Source of the DNA: Gammaproteobacteria bacterium
GTDB taxonomy: Bacteria; Pseudomonadota; Gammaproteobacteria; Pseudomonadales; Azotimanducaceae
Assembly: GCA_009839505.1 (NCBI GenBank)
Contig: VXPO01000022.1
Span: forward strand, 1 to 40,212
DNA length: 40,212 nucleotides
Direction of reading: 5' to 3'
Position 1 is the stretch's first letter. Each line of letters begins with the position of its first letter. The notes under the pieces were generated by a model. It saw only the letters and a program-made list of their open reading frames with translations. It was not told the origin of the DNA and made no database searches. This document shows, piece after piece, positions 21,832-30,499 of the stretch. The position numbers were made by a program, and so were the translations under genes.

Positions 21832-24729
21832 ATGACCAACACGAACATCCTGCCCATCGATACCCGCGAGGCCACCCTGGAAGTGGCCGGCGGCAAGGGC
21901 CGCTCGCTCGCGGAGATGGCGAATGCGGGACTCGCCGTCCCCGGCGGCTTCTACGTGACGACCGCAGCGTATCGGCGCTTCGTTGCCGACCACGATCTGC
22001 AGGCGAGGATCATCGAACTGGCCAAACCGACGATCGGCGAGTTCACGCTGTCCTTCGACAACGCCTCCGAGGCGATCCAAGCGCTGTTCCGGTCTGACGC
22101 CATGTCCGAAACGATGGCGGCGGAGATCACTGCCGCCTACGAAGGTATCGAGGGCGACAACCCGCCGGTGGCCGTGCGCTCGTCGGCCAACGCCGAGGAC
22201 CTCCCCGACATGTCCTTCGCCGGCCAGCAGGACACGTACCTCAACGTACGCGGTGCCGAGGAAGTCGTCGCAGCCGTGCGCAACTGTTGGGCATCCCTGT
22301 GGACGCCCAGGGCCATGGCCTACCGTCACGAGATGGGCATCGAGCACGATGCGGTCGCCATGGCGGTCGTTGTCCAATTGATGGTCGAGTCGGATGTGTC
22401 CGGCATTCTCTTCACCGCCAACCCGGCCACCGGTGAGCGCTCGGAGATGATCATCAACGCCAGCTTCGGCCTCGGTGAAGCCGTCGTCGGCGGCCAGGTG
22501 ACGCCCGACACGTACACGGTCGATCGCGAAACCATGCAAGCCACGGACACGATCATCGGCGCCAAGGAACAGAAGATCGTCTCCGACGGCGACCAGGGCA
22601 CGAAGCTCGAAGACATCGCCGAAGATGAACGCGGCGAGTCCTCTCTGACCGACGAAGCCATCAAGGAACTGGTCACCCTCGCGCTCAAGGCCGAGGCGCA
22701 TTTCGACGGGGTTCCCCAGGACATCGAGTGGGCCTACGCCGGCGGCCGGCTCTACATGCTGCAGTCGCGGCCCATCACCAACCTGCCCCCGCAGCCCATC
22801 GAGGTCGAGTGGGAGCCGCCGCCGCCCGCGCAGATCCTCGCGCGCCGGCAGATCGTCGAGAACATCCCGGACCCCTGCACGCCGTTGTTCGACGAGATGT
22901 ATCTCTGGGTGGGTCTGGAGACCGGCAAGGACGGCGAGCCCCGAAAGAGCATCATGGAAGGCGGCGGCCCGATGTTCATCTCCATGAACGGCTATGCCTA
23001 TCAGCGTTTCGACTGGCCCTTCATCATCCAGGCGCGCAAGGAACGGCTCACCGAAGCGATGACCGAGGCGGAAATGGATGCGGCCGAGATCAAGGCTGAT
23101 GCGGAAGAGGCCCAGGCCGAGGGATACGCGGATCGCGCCACTCGAGCCGGGAAGAAACTCAGCGAGCGAATGAAGCGCGGCGCGATACCGTCACATCGGC
23201 CTGGTGCAGCTCAACAGGTCGAAATGGCCGAACACGACATCGGCCTGTTCCTTGATTCGCTCTCCGACGAGGACCGCTCGGCCTACGAGGACTGGGCGGC
23301 TTCCTCGGGACTCAACGACGTCACTGCCCTCGTCACCAAGCCGGAGAGCCAGAACCCAACCTTCGGTGCGTTCAACCGGACCCAGGTCAACGAGAACCAG
23401 ATCAAGGATTTCTACGACTGGGCGAAACCCATGATCCTCGCGACCCGGGAAAAGTGGGAGCAGGTGGACGTCGCAGAAGCGTCCGACGAGCAACTGCTCA
23501 CCGGAATCCGCGAACTGTCCATCGCCGGCGGCAGTTTCTGGAGTGGCAACGGCGGCCACACGTTCGGTGTGGCCAAGTCGACCGACGATCAACTGCAGGC
23601 GTTCCTACGCGAAACCCTGCCCGACCACCATTTCACCAGCGGTCAGTTCCTGTCCGGATTCGGTGGTAAGACCATGGAGGCCAACGAGCACCTGTTCAAA
23701 ATCGCGAGCCAGATCCGCGAGGATGAAGCCCTGGCGGAACTGGTCATCACGACCCCGGCCAAACGGTTGATGCAGACCCTCGAGGCCAACCCCGCAGCCA
23801 CACCGATTGTCGAGGCGATCAACGGCTATCTCGACATCTACGGTCACCTGGGCTACAGCCTGGATTTCGCTGAACCGTTGCCACTCGAGGATCCTTCCGG
23901 GCTCCTGGCAACGTTGAAGACGATGGTCTCGGACAAGGACTACAACCCCAGGAACCACGAGACCGAGGCGACTAGAAAGCGCGAGAAGGCGATGGCGGAC
24001 ATCCTCGAGCTACTCGACGGCCTGCAATACTGGCAGTTCCGCTTCCGTCACTGGTTCACTCACCGCTTCTACTTCATTCGTGAAGAGGTGATGTTCTACC
24101 TGTACCAGGCCTGGCCCGCGTTGCGGCCCCTGGCCTTGGAACTGGGCCAGCGGCTGACGGATGTCGGCACCCTCCCGGATCGAGACCACGTCTTCTATCT
24201 CGAGTTCGCCGAACTCAAGCAAGCGGCCGCCGCCCGCAAGCAAAACAAGACTGTTGCCGAACTTCGCCAGCGTGCCGAGGAGAGGTTTGAGCTCCGCGAG
24301 GCGCGCAAGCGCTTGCATCCTCCGGGCACGGTGCCCTTCGATGCGAGCGACGATCCGGGCGTCAGGTTCAAGGAGACCCAGTTCGTCCAAGACCCGAACT
24401 CGGATACGATGGTCGGCGTGCCTGTCAGTCCCGGGTCGATCACCGCGCCTGCGAGCCTCATCAACTCGCCGGCCGAGTTTGATCAGATGCGGCCTGGTTC
24501 CATCCTGGTCTGCCCGATGACCAATCCCGCCTGGACGCCGCTCTTCGCGCACGCATCCGGGCTGGTCACGGACATGGGCGGCATTCTGGGCCATGGTTCC
24601 ATCGTTGCCCGGGAGTACGGTATCCCGGCGGTGGTGGGGACAGGGACCAGCACCCAGCGAATCAAGCACGGCCAAGAGATCACCGTGGACGGCGACGTTG
24701 GTACGGTGAAGCTGCTGGACGACGAGTAG
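21832..24729 (+). CDS. PEP-synthase-related dikinase, rifampin-phosphotransferase-like architecture
   Basis: A 965-residue enzyme. The N-terminal ATP-grasp (PPDK_N) domain has GGKGRSLAEM (about 20), VAVRSSANAEDLPDMSFAGQ (113-132), SGILFTANPATGERSE and ASFGLGEAVVGG. A long central domain of roughly 450 residues follows. At the C-terminus is the mobile phosphohistidine domain GGILGHGSIVAREYGIPAVVGT with His921. There is no C-terminal PEP-binding TIM barrel, so it is not an ordinary PEP synthase. ATP-binding, acceptor and His domains in that order match rifampin phosphotransferases and related dikinases that phosphorylate small hydroxylated or phenolic acceptors. The acceptor is unknown. It appears monocistronic. 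Confidence 0.87.
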   Translation: MTNTNILPIDTREATLEVAGGKGRSLAEMANAGLAVPGGFYVTTAAYRRFVADHDLQARIIELAKPTIGEFTLSFDNASEAIQALFRSDAMSETMAAEITAAYEGIEGDNPPVAVRSSANAEDLPDMSFAGQQDTYLNVRGAEEVVAAVRNCWASLWTPRAMAYRHEMGIEHDAVAMAVVVQLMVESDVSGILFTANPATGERSEMIINASFGLGEAVVGGQVTPDTYTVDRETMQATDTIIGAKEQKIVSDGDQGTKLEDIAEDERGESSLTDEAIKELVTLALKAEAHFDGVPQDIEWAYAGGRLYMLQSRPITNLPPQPIEVEWEPPPPAQILARRQIVENIPDPCTPLFDEMYLWVGLETGKDGEPRKSIMEGGGPMFISMNGYAYQRFDWPFIIQARKERLTEAMTEAEMDAAEIKADAEEAQAEGYADRATRAGKKLSERMKRGAIPSHRPGAAQQVEMAEHDIGLFLDSLSDEDRSAYEDWAASSGLNDVTALVTKPESQNPTFGAFNRTQVNENQIKDFYDWAKPMILATREKWEQVDVAEASDEQLLTGIRELSIAGGSFWSGNGGHTFGVAKSTDDQLQAFLRETLPDHHFTSGQFLSGFGGKTMEANEHLFKIASQIREDEALAELVITTPAKRLMQTLEANPAATPIVEAINGYLDIYGHLGYSLDFAEPLPLEDPSGLLATLKTMVSDKDYNPRNHETEATRKREKAMADILELLDGLQYWQFRFRHWFTHRFYFIREEVMFYLYQAWPALRPLALELGQRLTDVGTLPDRDHVFYLEFAELKQAAAARKQNKTVAELRQRAEERFELREARKRLHPPGTVPFDASDDPGVRFKETQFVQDPNSDTMVGVPVSPGSITAPASLINSPAEFDQMRPGSILVCPMTNPAWTPLFAHASGLVTDMGGILGHGSIVAREYGIPAVVGTGTSTQRIKHGQEITVDGDVGTVKLLDDE

Positions 24730-24804
24730 GCGTGTTCTGGGCAGTGGCGTGTAGGGGTCGTTCGCCCTTCGCCCGTCACGTTGAGGAGCCGTTCGCGCTC
24801 GCGG

Positions 24805-25689
24805 TCATGGAACCCTGATCCGGGCGACGGGAACCGGTAGGCCGGCGACGGCGACTCGTATCCTGTACACCGATCCCTCGCGGTCGCCCTCGACGCCGTC
24901 GGACCCGGTGACGATGTAGAGGTCCTGGAGGTCGGTGCCGCCGAAGCAGACACTGGTGCACATCGGCATCGGAACGGCGATGCGATCGCGTAGGGTGCCG
25001 TCGTGCGCGTACACCGCAACGCATCCGCCACCGGCCACGGCAACCCACACCGCGCCGTCGGACGAGACCGCCAGGCCGTCCGGCGCGCCGTCGTCAAGCT
25101 CCGCGAACGTGCGTTTTTCTCCGAGGTCGCCGTCTTGGTGGACGTCGTAGCAATGCACGGTCTGCCGCCTCGAGTCGGAGTGGTAGAGCGTCAGGCCGTC
25201 CGGTGAGAGTCCCAGACCATTGGTAAGGAGCACATCCCGGGCGACGACACGTGCCGTGCCGTCGAGGTCGATCACATGCAGGCTGCCGGGAAGCTGCTCG
25301 CCCGCCTCGAACACCGGGCTGCCGAGGGAACCGGCATAGATGCGGCCGGCAGGGTCGGTGGTCAGATCGTTGTAGCCGACGTTGCCGTGCTCGGGGTCGC
25401 GGTCGAGGAGTACCACGGTGTCGCCCCCGGCAAAGCTCTTGAAGGCGATGTTGCGCCCGCCCACCACGAGGCCGCTGTCGGCATGTACGGCCATGCCGCC
25501 GATGCCGCGGCGATGCGGGAACACGGTCGCGACGGTGCCGTCGCCGCCGAGACAGTGGACACCTCCGCCGTGAACGTCACTGAACACCAGTCCCCGGCCG
25601 GGAATCCAAACCGGGCCTTCGATGAGGCCGAAGCCGTGTGCCAGTCTTTCCATTGGCGTGAGTTGCATCCCGTTCGTACCCGCGGGCAT
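24805..25689 (-). CDS. SMP-30/gluconolactonase-like beta-propeller hydrolase
   Basis: A 294-residue six-bladed propeller that hydrolyses lactones or similar esters. Likely metal ligands are Glu24 (LIEGPVW), Asn107 (YNDLTTD), Asn157 (LTNGLGLSPDG) and Asp204 (APDGLAVSSDG), the standard set. ATG at 25689 or an internal ATG at 25668 could start it; the core begins near LTPMERLAHGFGLIEGP. There is no signal peptide. Only 39 bases separate its start from the divergent PNPOx-like gene, so their promoters must overlap the coding ends. Confidence 0.9.
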   Translation of the reverse strand: MPAGTNGMQLTPMERLAHGFGLIEGPVWIPGRGLVFSDVHGGGVHCLGGDGTVATVFPHRRGIGGMAVHADSGLVVGGRNIAFKSFAGGDTVVLLDRDPEHGNVGYNDLTTDPAGRIYAGSLGSPVFEAGEQLPGSLHVIDLDGTARVVARDVLLTNGLGLSPDGLTLYHSDSRRQTVHCYDVHQDGDLGEKRTFAELDDGAPDGLAVSSDGAVWVAVAGGGCVAVYAHDGTLRDRIAVPMPMCTSVCFGGTDLQDLYIVTGSDGVEGDREGSVYRIRVAVAGLPVPVARIRVP

Positions 25690-25728
25690 ATTGAACCTCA
25701 CCACACTTCCGGGACAAGGACACTTGCC

Positions 25729-26268
25729 ATGACGACACGCAGAGATTGGGTTCTCGGCATGACCATCGCGTCGGCGATGCGGCTGCTGGCTCGCAGCGCA
25801 TTCGCCAGCGAGGGCGCCGACACCTCGGCGGCCGACACCTCGGCGGACTCCTCGACATCGGACGATCCGCTCGAGACCTCGCCACTCGTCTACATCACGC
25901 CGATCAAGAGCGACGGCGGGGAGAGCCGATGCAAGGCGGAGATCTGGTTTTCGCATCACGACGGCGATGTCTTCGTGGTGACGCCGCCGGATGCCTGGCG
26001 GGCCGAGGCGGTCGGCAAGGGTCTGAACAGGGCGCGGATGTGGGTCGGCGACTTCGGCTTGTGGCAGCGAGCGGACGGCGCTTTCCGCCAAGCCCCGGAA
26101 CTCATGGCGACGGCCTCGATCGAATCGGATCCCGAGGTGCATGCCGTGGTGTTGTCGGCGATGGGCGAAAAGTACGCCGCGAGCGGCTGGTCCCGGTGGG
26201 GACAGGCGTTCAAGGACGGCCTGGTGGATGGTTCGCGGGTGATGATCCGCTACGTCATCGACGCATGA
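25729..26268 (+). CDS. Exported PNPOx-like (split-barrel) protein of unknown function
   Basis: A 179-residue protein. The N-terminus MTTRRDWVLGMTIASAMRLL with ARSAFA resembles a twin-arginine signal. A low-complexity Ala/Asp/Ser/Thr linker (about 30-48) follows, then a single domain with KAEIWFSHHDGDVFVVT, AWRAEAVGKGLNRARMWVGDFG and a C-terminal helix. The strand pattern suggests a flavin-type split barrel. The export signal would fit a protein that folds with a cofactor before transport, but I cannot assign a cofactor. Its stop overlaps the next gene's ATG (ATGA). Confidence 0.68.
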   Translation: MTTRRDWVLGMTIASAMRLLARSAFASEGADTSAADTSADSSTSDDPLETSPLVYITPIKSDGGESRCKAEIWFSHHDGDVFVVTPPDAWRAEAVGKGLNRARMWVGDFGLWQRADGAFRQAPELMATASIESDPEVHAVVLSAMGEKYAASGWSRWGQAFKDGLVDGSRVMIRYVIDA

Positions 26269-27188
26269 GCAACCGCGCCATCGTGGCGCTCTTGGTGTCG
26301 GGCGTTGCCTATGGGGGCTCGGGGGGTGCCGCGGAGCCGGTCGAGTACATCGGTCGTCTCACGCACGAAGCGCTCGACGAGGTTAGCGGCATCGTCAAGT
26401 CCGAACGGGGCGACTTCTACTGGGTGCACAACGACAGCGGCGACGAGGCCCGCCTGTTCGCGATCGACGCCGATGCCAACGTCTTGCGACCGCCCTACAT
26501 GCGTGTTTCCGAGTCCGACTGGCCTGGCCACAGCATCGACAATGCCTGGAACTTCGACTGGGAGGACATCGCGCTCGCCGACGGTGTTCTCTACATCGCT
26601 GACGTGGGCAACAATGGCAATGCCCGGCGGGATCTTGGCGTCTACGTGGTCAACGAACCGGATCCCTTGGCGATCCCGCGGATGCGCGCCTTGAACTTTC
26701 TGCCGGTTCGCTACCCGGACCAGCAGAACCATCCGGCCGAACGCTGGCACTTCGACTGCGAAGCGGTGTTCGTCGCCGACCGCAAGCTCTACTTCATCAC
26801 CAAGCACCGCCGCCCCGGACAGGTCGGCAGTCGGGAACCCGGGGCGAAGCTCTACCGCCTAGACACGGCGTTCACGGACCGGGAGAACGTGCTGACCTTG
26901 GTGGGTTTGCGGGACGACATCGACCAGGCGACGGGTGCCGACCTGTCGCCCGACGGTTCAAGGCTCGCGGTCTCGGCCTACGAGGCGCTTTGGGTATTCG
27001 AAAAGCCCCGCGTCGGCGACGACTGGTTCTCTTCCCGGGCATGGAAGCTGGACCTGGATCCGCGCATGGTCAAGCAGTTGGAAGCCGTGACCTGGGACGA
27101 TGCCGAGACGCTTCTGCTCGTCAACGAGAATCGGGACGTGATGGTGGCCGATGTGGGGGCGTTTGCGCGGGTAGGCGAGCGGAACTAG
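26265..27188 (+). CDS. Exported beta-propeller protein of unknown function
   Basis: A 307-residue protein. A signal peptide (about 1-23, MSNRAIVALLVSGVAYGGSGGAA) precedes repeated strands with acidic turns: VSGIVKSERGDFYWVHNDSGDEARLFAID, WEDIALADGVLYIADVGNNGNAR, FDCEAVFVADRKLYFITKHR, TGADLSPDGSRLAVSAY. The HNDSGD, DVGNNG and CEAVF patterns recur in periplasmic propellers of uncertain role. It is translationally coupled to the PNPOx-like gene and ends 16 bases from the convergent MAPEG gene. Confidence 0.75.
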   Translation: MSNRAIVALLVSGVAYGGSGGAAEPVEYIGRLTHEALDEVSGIVKSERGDFYWVHNDSGDEARLFAIDADANVLRPPYMRVSESDWPGHSIDNAWNFDWEDIALADGVLYIADVGNNGNARRDLGVYVVNEPDPLAIPRMRALNFLPVRYPDQQNHPAERWHFDCEAVFVADRKLYFITKHRRPGQVGSREPGAKLYRLDTAFTDRENVLTLVGLRDDIDQATGADLSPDGSRLAVSAYEALWVFEKPRVGDDWFSSRAWKLDLDPRMVKQLEAVTWDDAETLLLVNENRDVMVADVGAFARVGERN

Positions 27189-27204
27189 AGCTTCCCTGTC
27201 GACA

Positions 27205-27600
27205 CTAGATCGCCGCGATTCCTTGCAGGAGTGCCATGAGGCCAAGCGCGATTGTGCTCAGCGATGTCCCAACAGCGCCGACTAGGCGCAGCGGCGTCTG
27301 AACTCGGTCAGGGTGCAGTCCCAGCGGGTGTGCGATACGGCAGATGACCAGCACGAGACCGACCACATGCAGGAAAAGGGGATTGCCTCCGTTGACCTCG
27401 ACGATGGCCATCAGGACGATCAGCAGTGGCACATGCTCCGCGAAGTTGCCATGTCGGCGCATCTCCACCGCGACCTGCTTGCTCCCGCCGTCGAGGATAG
27501 AAATGCCGGTCTTGGCCCGCAGCAATCCGATCCGGGTCGTCAGACAGACAAGAACCGCAACCAGTAACGCGGCATACAAGGCTGTGATGGGGATGGTCAT
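27205..27600 (-). CDS. MAPEG-family membrane protein
   Basis: A 131-residue protein with four predicted membrane helices, of the membrane-associated eicosanoid/glutathione-metabolism family. MRRHGNFAEHVPLLIVLMAIVE and CRIAHPLGL match its conserved loop and helix motifs. Bacterial members are glutathione transferases or peroxidases of unclear substrate. ATG at 27600 has GGGAG eight bases upstream; TTG at 27606 is too close to that site. It is divergent from the Rieske gene. Confidence 0.87.
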   Translation of the reverse strand: MTIPITALYAALLVAVLVCLTTRIGLLRAKTGISILDGGSKQVAVEMRRHGNFAEHVPLLIVLMAIVEVNGGNPLFLHVVGLVLVICRIAHPLGLHPDRVQTPLRLVGAVGTSLSTIALGLMALLQGIAAI

Positions 27601-27800
27601 GGTCAATGCTCCCGTAGCGCAACAATTGTTGAAATTCCGCCGCTATTCGTGTGGTGCGGATCGCCCGCAACATGATAGCGGGGCAGCCGCGTGACGGGAT
27701 TGTAGGATCGACTGGTGTTTCATGTCGGTCGCTCTCGCCTGGTCGGCCCGCCCGCCCGGTTTGTGCGGCTCAATGGGCTCTCTGTTACAGTCGCGGTGTT

Positions 27801-28880
27801 ATGTGCACAAGGGCATCTGCCTTGACCAGCGCAGAGTCGAGAGGTGTTCCTACCTCGCCGTTTCCCGACGGCTGGTATTTCGTTGCAAGCCGGGATGCCA
27901 TACGCAAGCAGACCCTGATTGAGCGGAAATGGCTCGGGCAAGAAATCGTGGCGTGGTGCGACGACAAGGGTGCGGTATGCGTGGCCGATGCCTACTGTCC
28001 GCATCTGGGGTCGCACCTCGGCCCGAAGACAGGTGGCTGTGTGCGCAATGGGCGGCTGGTCTGCCCGTTCCACGGCTTCGAGTACGACGCCACGGGCCAG
28101 TGCGTCGCCACGCCAAATGCCCCGCCGCCGCGCAATGCAAAGTTGAGGCGGTTTGAGACCCAGGACATCAATGGTTTGGTCTTCGGCTGGTGGAGTTCCG
28201 TTGGCCAGCCGCCGTATTTCAGACTACCCCTCGATAGGCGTGACGAGAAAGGCTGGACCGCCGTGGGTCTCCGGAAATTCCGCCTAACCACCCACCCGGA
28301 GCACACGGCCGAGAACTCCGTCGATCTTGCCCACTTTTCGCACATCCACGGGTACTTCGACGTTCATCAGGTCGGTTCCGTGACGGTCGATGGTGCGCAT
28401 CTGATGAGCGCGTTCGCCTTCAAGCGCGAACGCTCCGTTCTGGGCATGAAGTTCCTATTCGACGTGTCTGTCGTTACGAACGTGTACGGTATGGGCTACT
28501 CGTCCGTGGACATAGCGGAGCACACGATTCCGTTCAAGTCCCGGTTCTGGGTTCTTGCAACGCCATTGGACGGTACCTACATGGATCTGGTTTTGGCGAA
28601 TCAGACGGAGGAGACCGATCATGTGCGACGGGCTGTCCTCGGTCTTAGCTTTGTCCCTAAGCGTACGAGGGCGAAGTTGATGAACTACATGCTGCTCGAA
28701 GGCCAGGTGAAGGACGTTGAACAGGACGTTCCCATTTGGAATAGACGGATCTTCCGTCCGAAGCCCGTACTGAATCGCGAGGACGGAAAAATCATGCTGT
28801 ACCGGCGCTACTGCAGCCAGTTCTATCCGGAGAACGCGAATATCGCGGGGCGGACGCGCAGAGTACTCGCCTCGTTGTAG
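27801..28880 (+). CDS. Rieske non-heme iron oxygenase, terminal oxygenase component (KshA/DAF-36-like)
   Basis: A 359-residue oxygenase. The Rieske [2Fe-2S] site is Cys66-Pro-His68 and Cys88-Pro-Phe-His91. The catalytic iron and bridging site reads ENSVDLAHFSHIHGY with Asn172, Asp175, His178 and His183, all intact. The ENxxDxxHF..(I)H form is shared with steroid-acting members (3-ketosteroid 9-alpha-hydroxylase A, DAF-36/Neverland, and the bacterial C-4 sterol demethylase SdmA). It also occurs in other single-component-type oxygenases, so substrate is inference. ATG at 27801 has no clear ribosome site. No reductase or ferredoxin gene is adjacent. The TolC gene follows after 14 bases. Confidence 0.88.
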   Translation: MCTRASALTSAESRGVPTSPFPDGWYFVASRDAIRKQTLIERKWLGQEIVAWCDDKGAVCVADAYCPHLGSHLGPKTGGCVRNGRLVCPFHGFEYDATGQCVATPNAPPPRNAKLRRFETQDINGLVFGWWSSVGQPPYFRLPLDRRDEKGWTAVGLRKFRLTTHPEHTAENSVDLAHFSHIHGYFDVHQVGSVTVDGAHLMSAFAFKRERSVLGMKFLFDVSVVTNVYGMGYSSVDIAEHTIPFKSRFWVLATPLDGTYMDLVLANQTEETDHVRRAVLGLSFVPKRTRAKLMNYMLLEGQVKDVEQDVPIWNRRIFRPKPVLNREDGKIMLYRRYCSQFYPENANIAGRTRRVLASL

Positions 28881-28894
28881 GTGGTTTCCTGCCG

Positions 28895-30499
28895 ATGTCC
28901 GTTCAACCGATCTTGAGAGCCGCAGGGGGGCTCGTGCTTCGGTCGAAGGGTGCTATCGGCGTTGTCGTCTTGGCGACGGGTGCGGGCGCGATCGGAATGT
29001 CCGCGGGATGCTCCGTGCTGTCCTCCCTGACGACCGGCTGGCTAGGGCAAGATCGGGATGACTCGGGGATACGCGAGTCGGTTGGATTGGACAAGCCCTT
29101 CCCGTGGTGGGAGTCGTTCGACGACCCCGTGCTGAACCGTGTCGTCGAGGCGACACTGGAGTCCAACTTCGATCTCGCGACGGCTGTTGCGAGGGTGGAA
29201 CAGGCTCGCGCCAGGGCGCGGGTCGCCACTGCTGCGCGCTTACCGATGATTCGGGCGTCCCTCGGTGCCGTCGGGTTTGACGTGCCGACCAACGCGGGCC
29301 TCGGGGCCCAGTTGGAGCAGCTTGGGTTGGGCCCCGACGCGTTCGCGGCGTTCGGCGTTTCGCTGCCGGATCGACTTGACCAGACCACCTATTCGGCAGG
29401 GGTCGACGTCGCCTATGAAGTCGACTTCTGGGGCCGCGACCGGAACGCGGCGCTTTCAGCGGGCGCGCAGCGCGAAGCCTCCGAAGCGGACTATCGCGCG
29501 GCCCGGATGGGGGTTGTCACCGAGACGGTGGCGACGTACGTCGAGATTGTCGATCTGCGACGTCAGCGCGGCTTCGCCGGGGAGACGGTCGAGATTCTCA
29601 GCGAGTGGACAACGCTTGCGGAGGAACGCTACGACCGCGGCGTTGGGGACATTCAGGATGTCTACGCGCTCCGGCGGAATCTCGCGGATGCCGAGGCGTC
29701 GTTGCCCGGGGTGAATGAGCGCCTGGCCGACGCCGAGGGAAGGCTCAAGGTCCTGTTGGGAGGACGGGAACAACCGGGCCTCCTTGGTACGCTACCCGAC
29801 ACGATGCCAATTTCGACGATGGCGCACGCCCCGACCGGTGTGCCGGCCGAAGCGCTGGCGCAGCGCCCCGATGTCGCCGCGGCACGGCAACGATTGGCAG
29901 GTGCCCGGTTCGCCTTGGGTGCTCGTCGGGCCGCGTTGCTGCCCTCGTTGTCGCTTTCCGGAACAATCGGGTTGCAGAGTCCGGACACCGCCGACTGGTT
30001 CGACCCGGACCAGTGGTTCCAGAACCTGAGTTCGAATCTGCTCGCCCCCGTGTTCCAGGGCGGCCGGTTGCGCGGCGATGTGGCGCTTGCTGAAGCCCAG
30101 CTGGACGAAGCCACGGCAACCTACGGCCACGCCGTGGCGAGGGCCGCCGTGGAGGTCGAAGCGGCTTTGGCCCGGTTGGAATCCAACCGGCACCGCATGG
30201 CTCTGGTGACCTCTTTCGCGGAAGAAGCGCGAGCGGAGGCAACGCTGCAGGAGCAGCGCTACGCCTCCGGCATTGGCGACTATATGACGTTTCTCGCCGC
30301 ATCGCAGATGAACGTTGGCGCCAAGGCTGCGCATGCCGCCGCGGAGCGCGATTTGGCGTATGCGCGGCTTGCGCTGCACCGTGCCTTGGGCGGTGCTTGG
30401 TCGTCAAACGCAGAAGGACTGGACGCCGCCGCCAACAGCGACGTTGACGAGCCTCCGGTGTTCGCAGGTGAACGCGCAGAAGGAGACCGGGGTGCGTAA
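28895..30499 (+). CDS. TolC/NodT-family outer-membrane efflux lipoprotein
   Basis: A 534-residue outer-membrane factor. A hydrophobic leader ends in the lipobox MSAGC with Cys39 as the lipidation site. Two OEP repeats follow: the first has NFDLATAVARVEQARARARVA, YSAGVDVAYEVDFWGR and VEILSEWTTLAEERYDRGVG; the second begins near LAQRPDVAAARQRLAGARFALG. It forms the trimeric exit duct of a tripartite efflux system. It overlaps the adaptor gene by 8 bases. No inner-membrane pump lies next to it. Confidence 0.93.
   Translation: MSVQPILRAAGGLVLRSKGAIGVVVLATGAGAIGMSAGCSVLSSLTTGWLGQDRDDSGIRESVGLDKPFPWWESFDDPVLNRVVEATLESNFDLATAVARVEQARARARVATAARLPMIRASLGAVGFDVPTNAGLGAQLEQLGLGPDAFAAFGVSLPDRLDQTTYSAGVDVAYEVDFWGRDRNAALSAGAQREASEADYRAARMGVVTETVATYVEIVDLRRQRGFAGETVEILSEWTTLAEERYDRGVGDIQDVYALRRNLADAEASLPGVNERLADAEGRLKVLLGGREQPGLLGTLPDTMPISTMAHAPTGVPAEALAQRPDVAAARQRLAGARFALGARRAALLPSLSLSGTIGLQSPDTADWFDPDQWFQNLSSNLLAPVFQGGRLRGDVALAEAQLDEATATYGHAVARAAVEVEAALARLESNRHRMALVTSFAEEARAEATLQEQRYASGIGDYMTFLAASQMNVGAKAAHAAAERDLAYARLALHRALGGAWSSNAEGLDAAANSDVDEPPVFAGERAEGDRGA

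Noticed and set aside
21832-24729. Ordinary phosphoenolpyruvate synthase
   Set aside because: The phosphohistidine domain is at the C-terminus and the PEP-binding barrel is missing.
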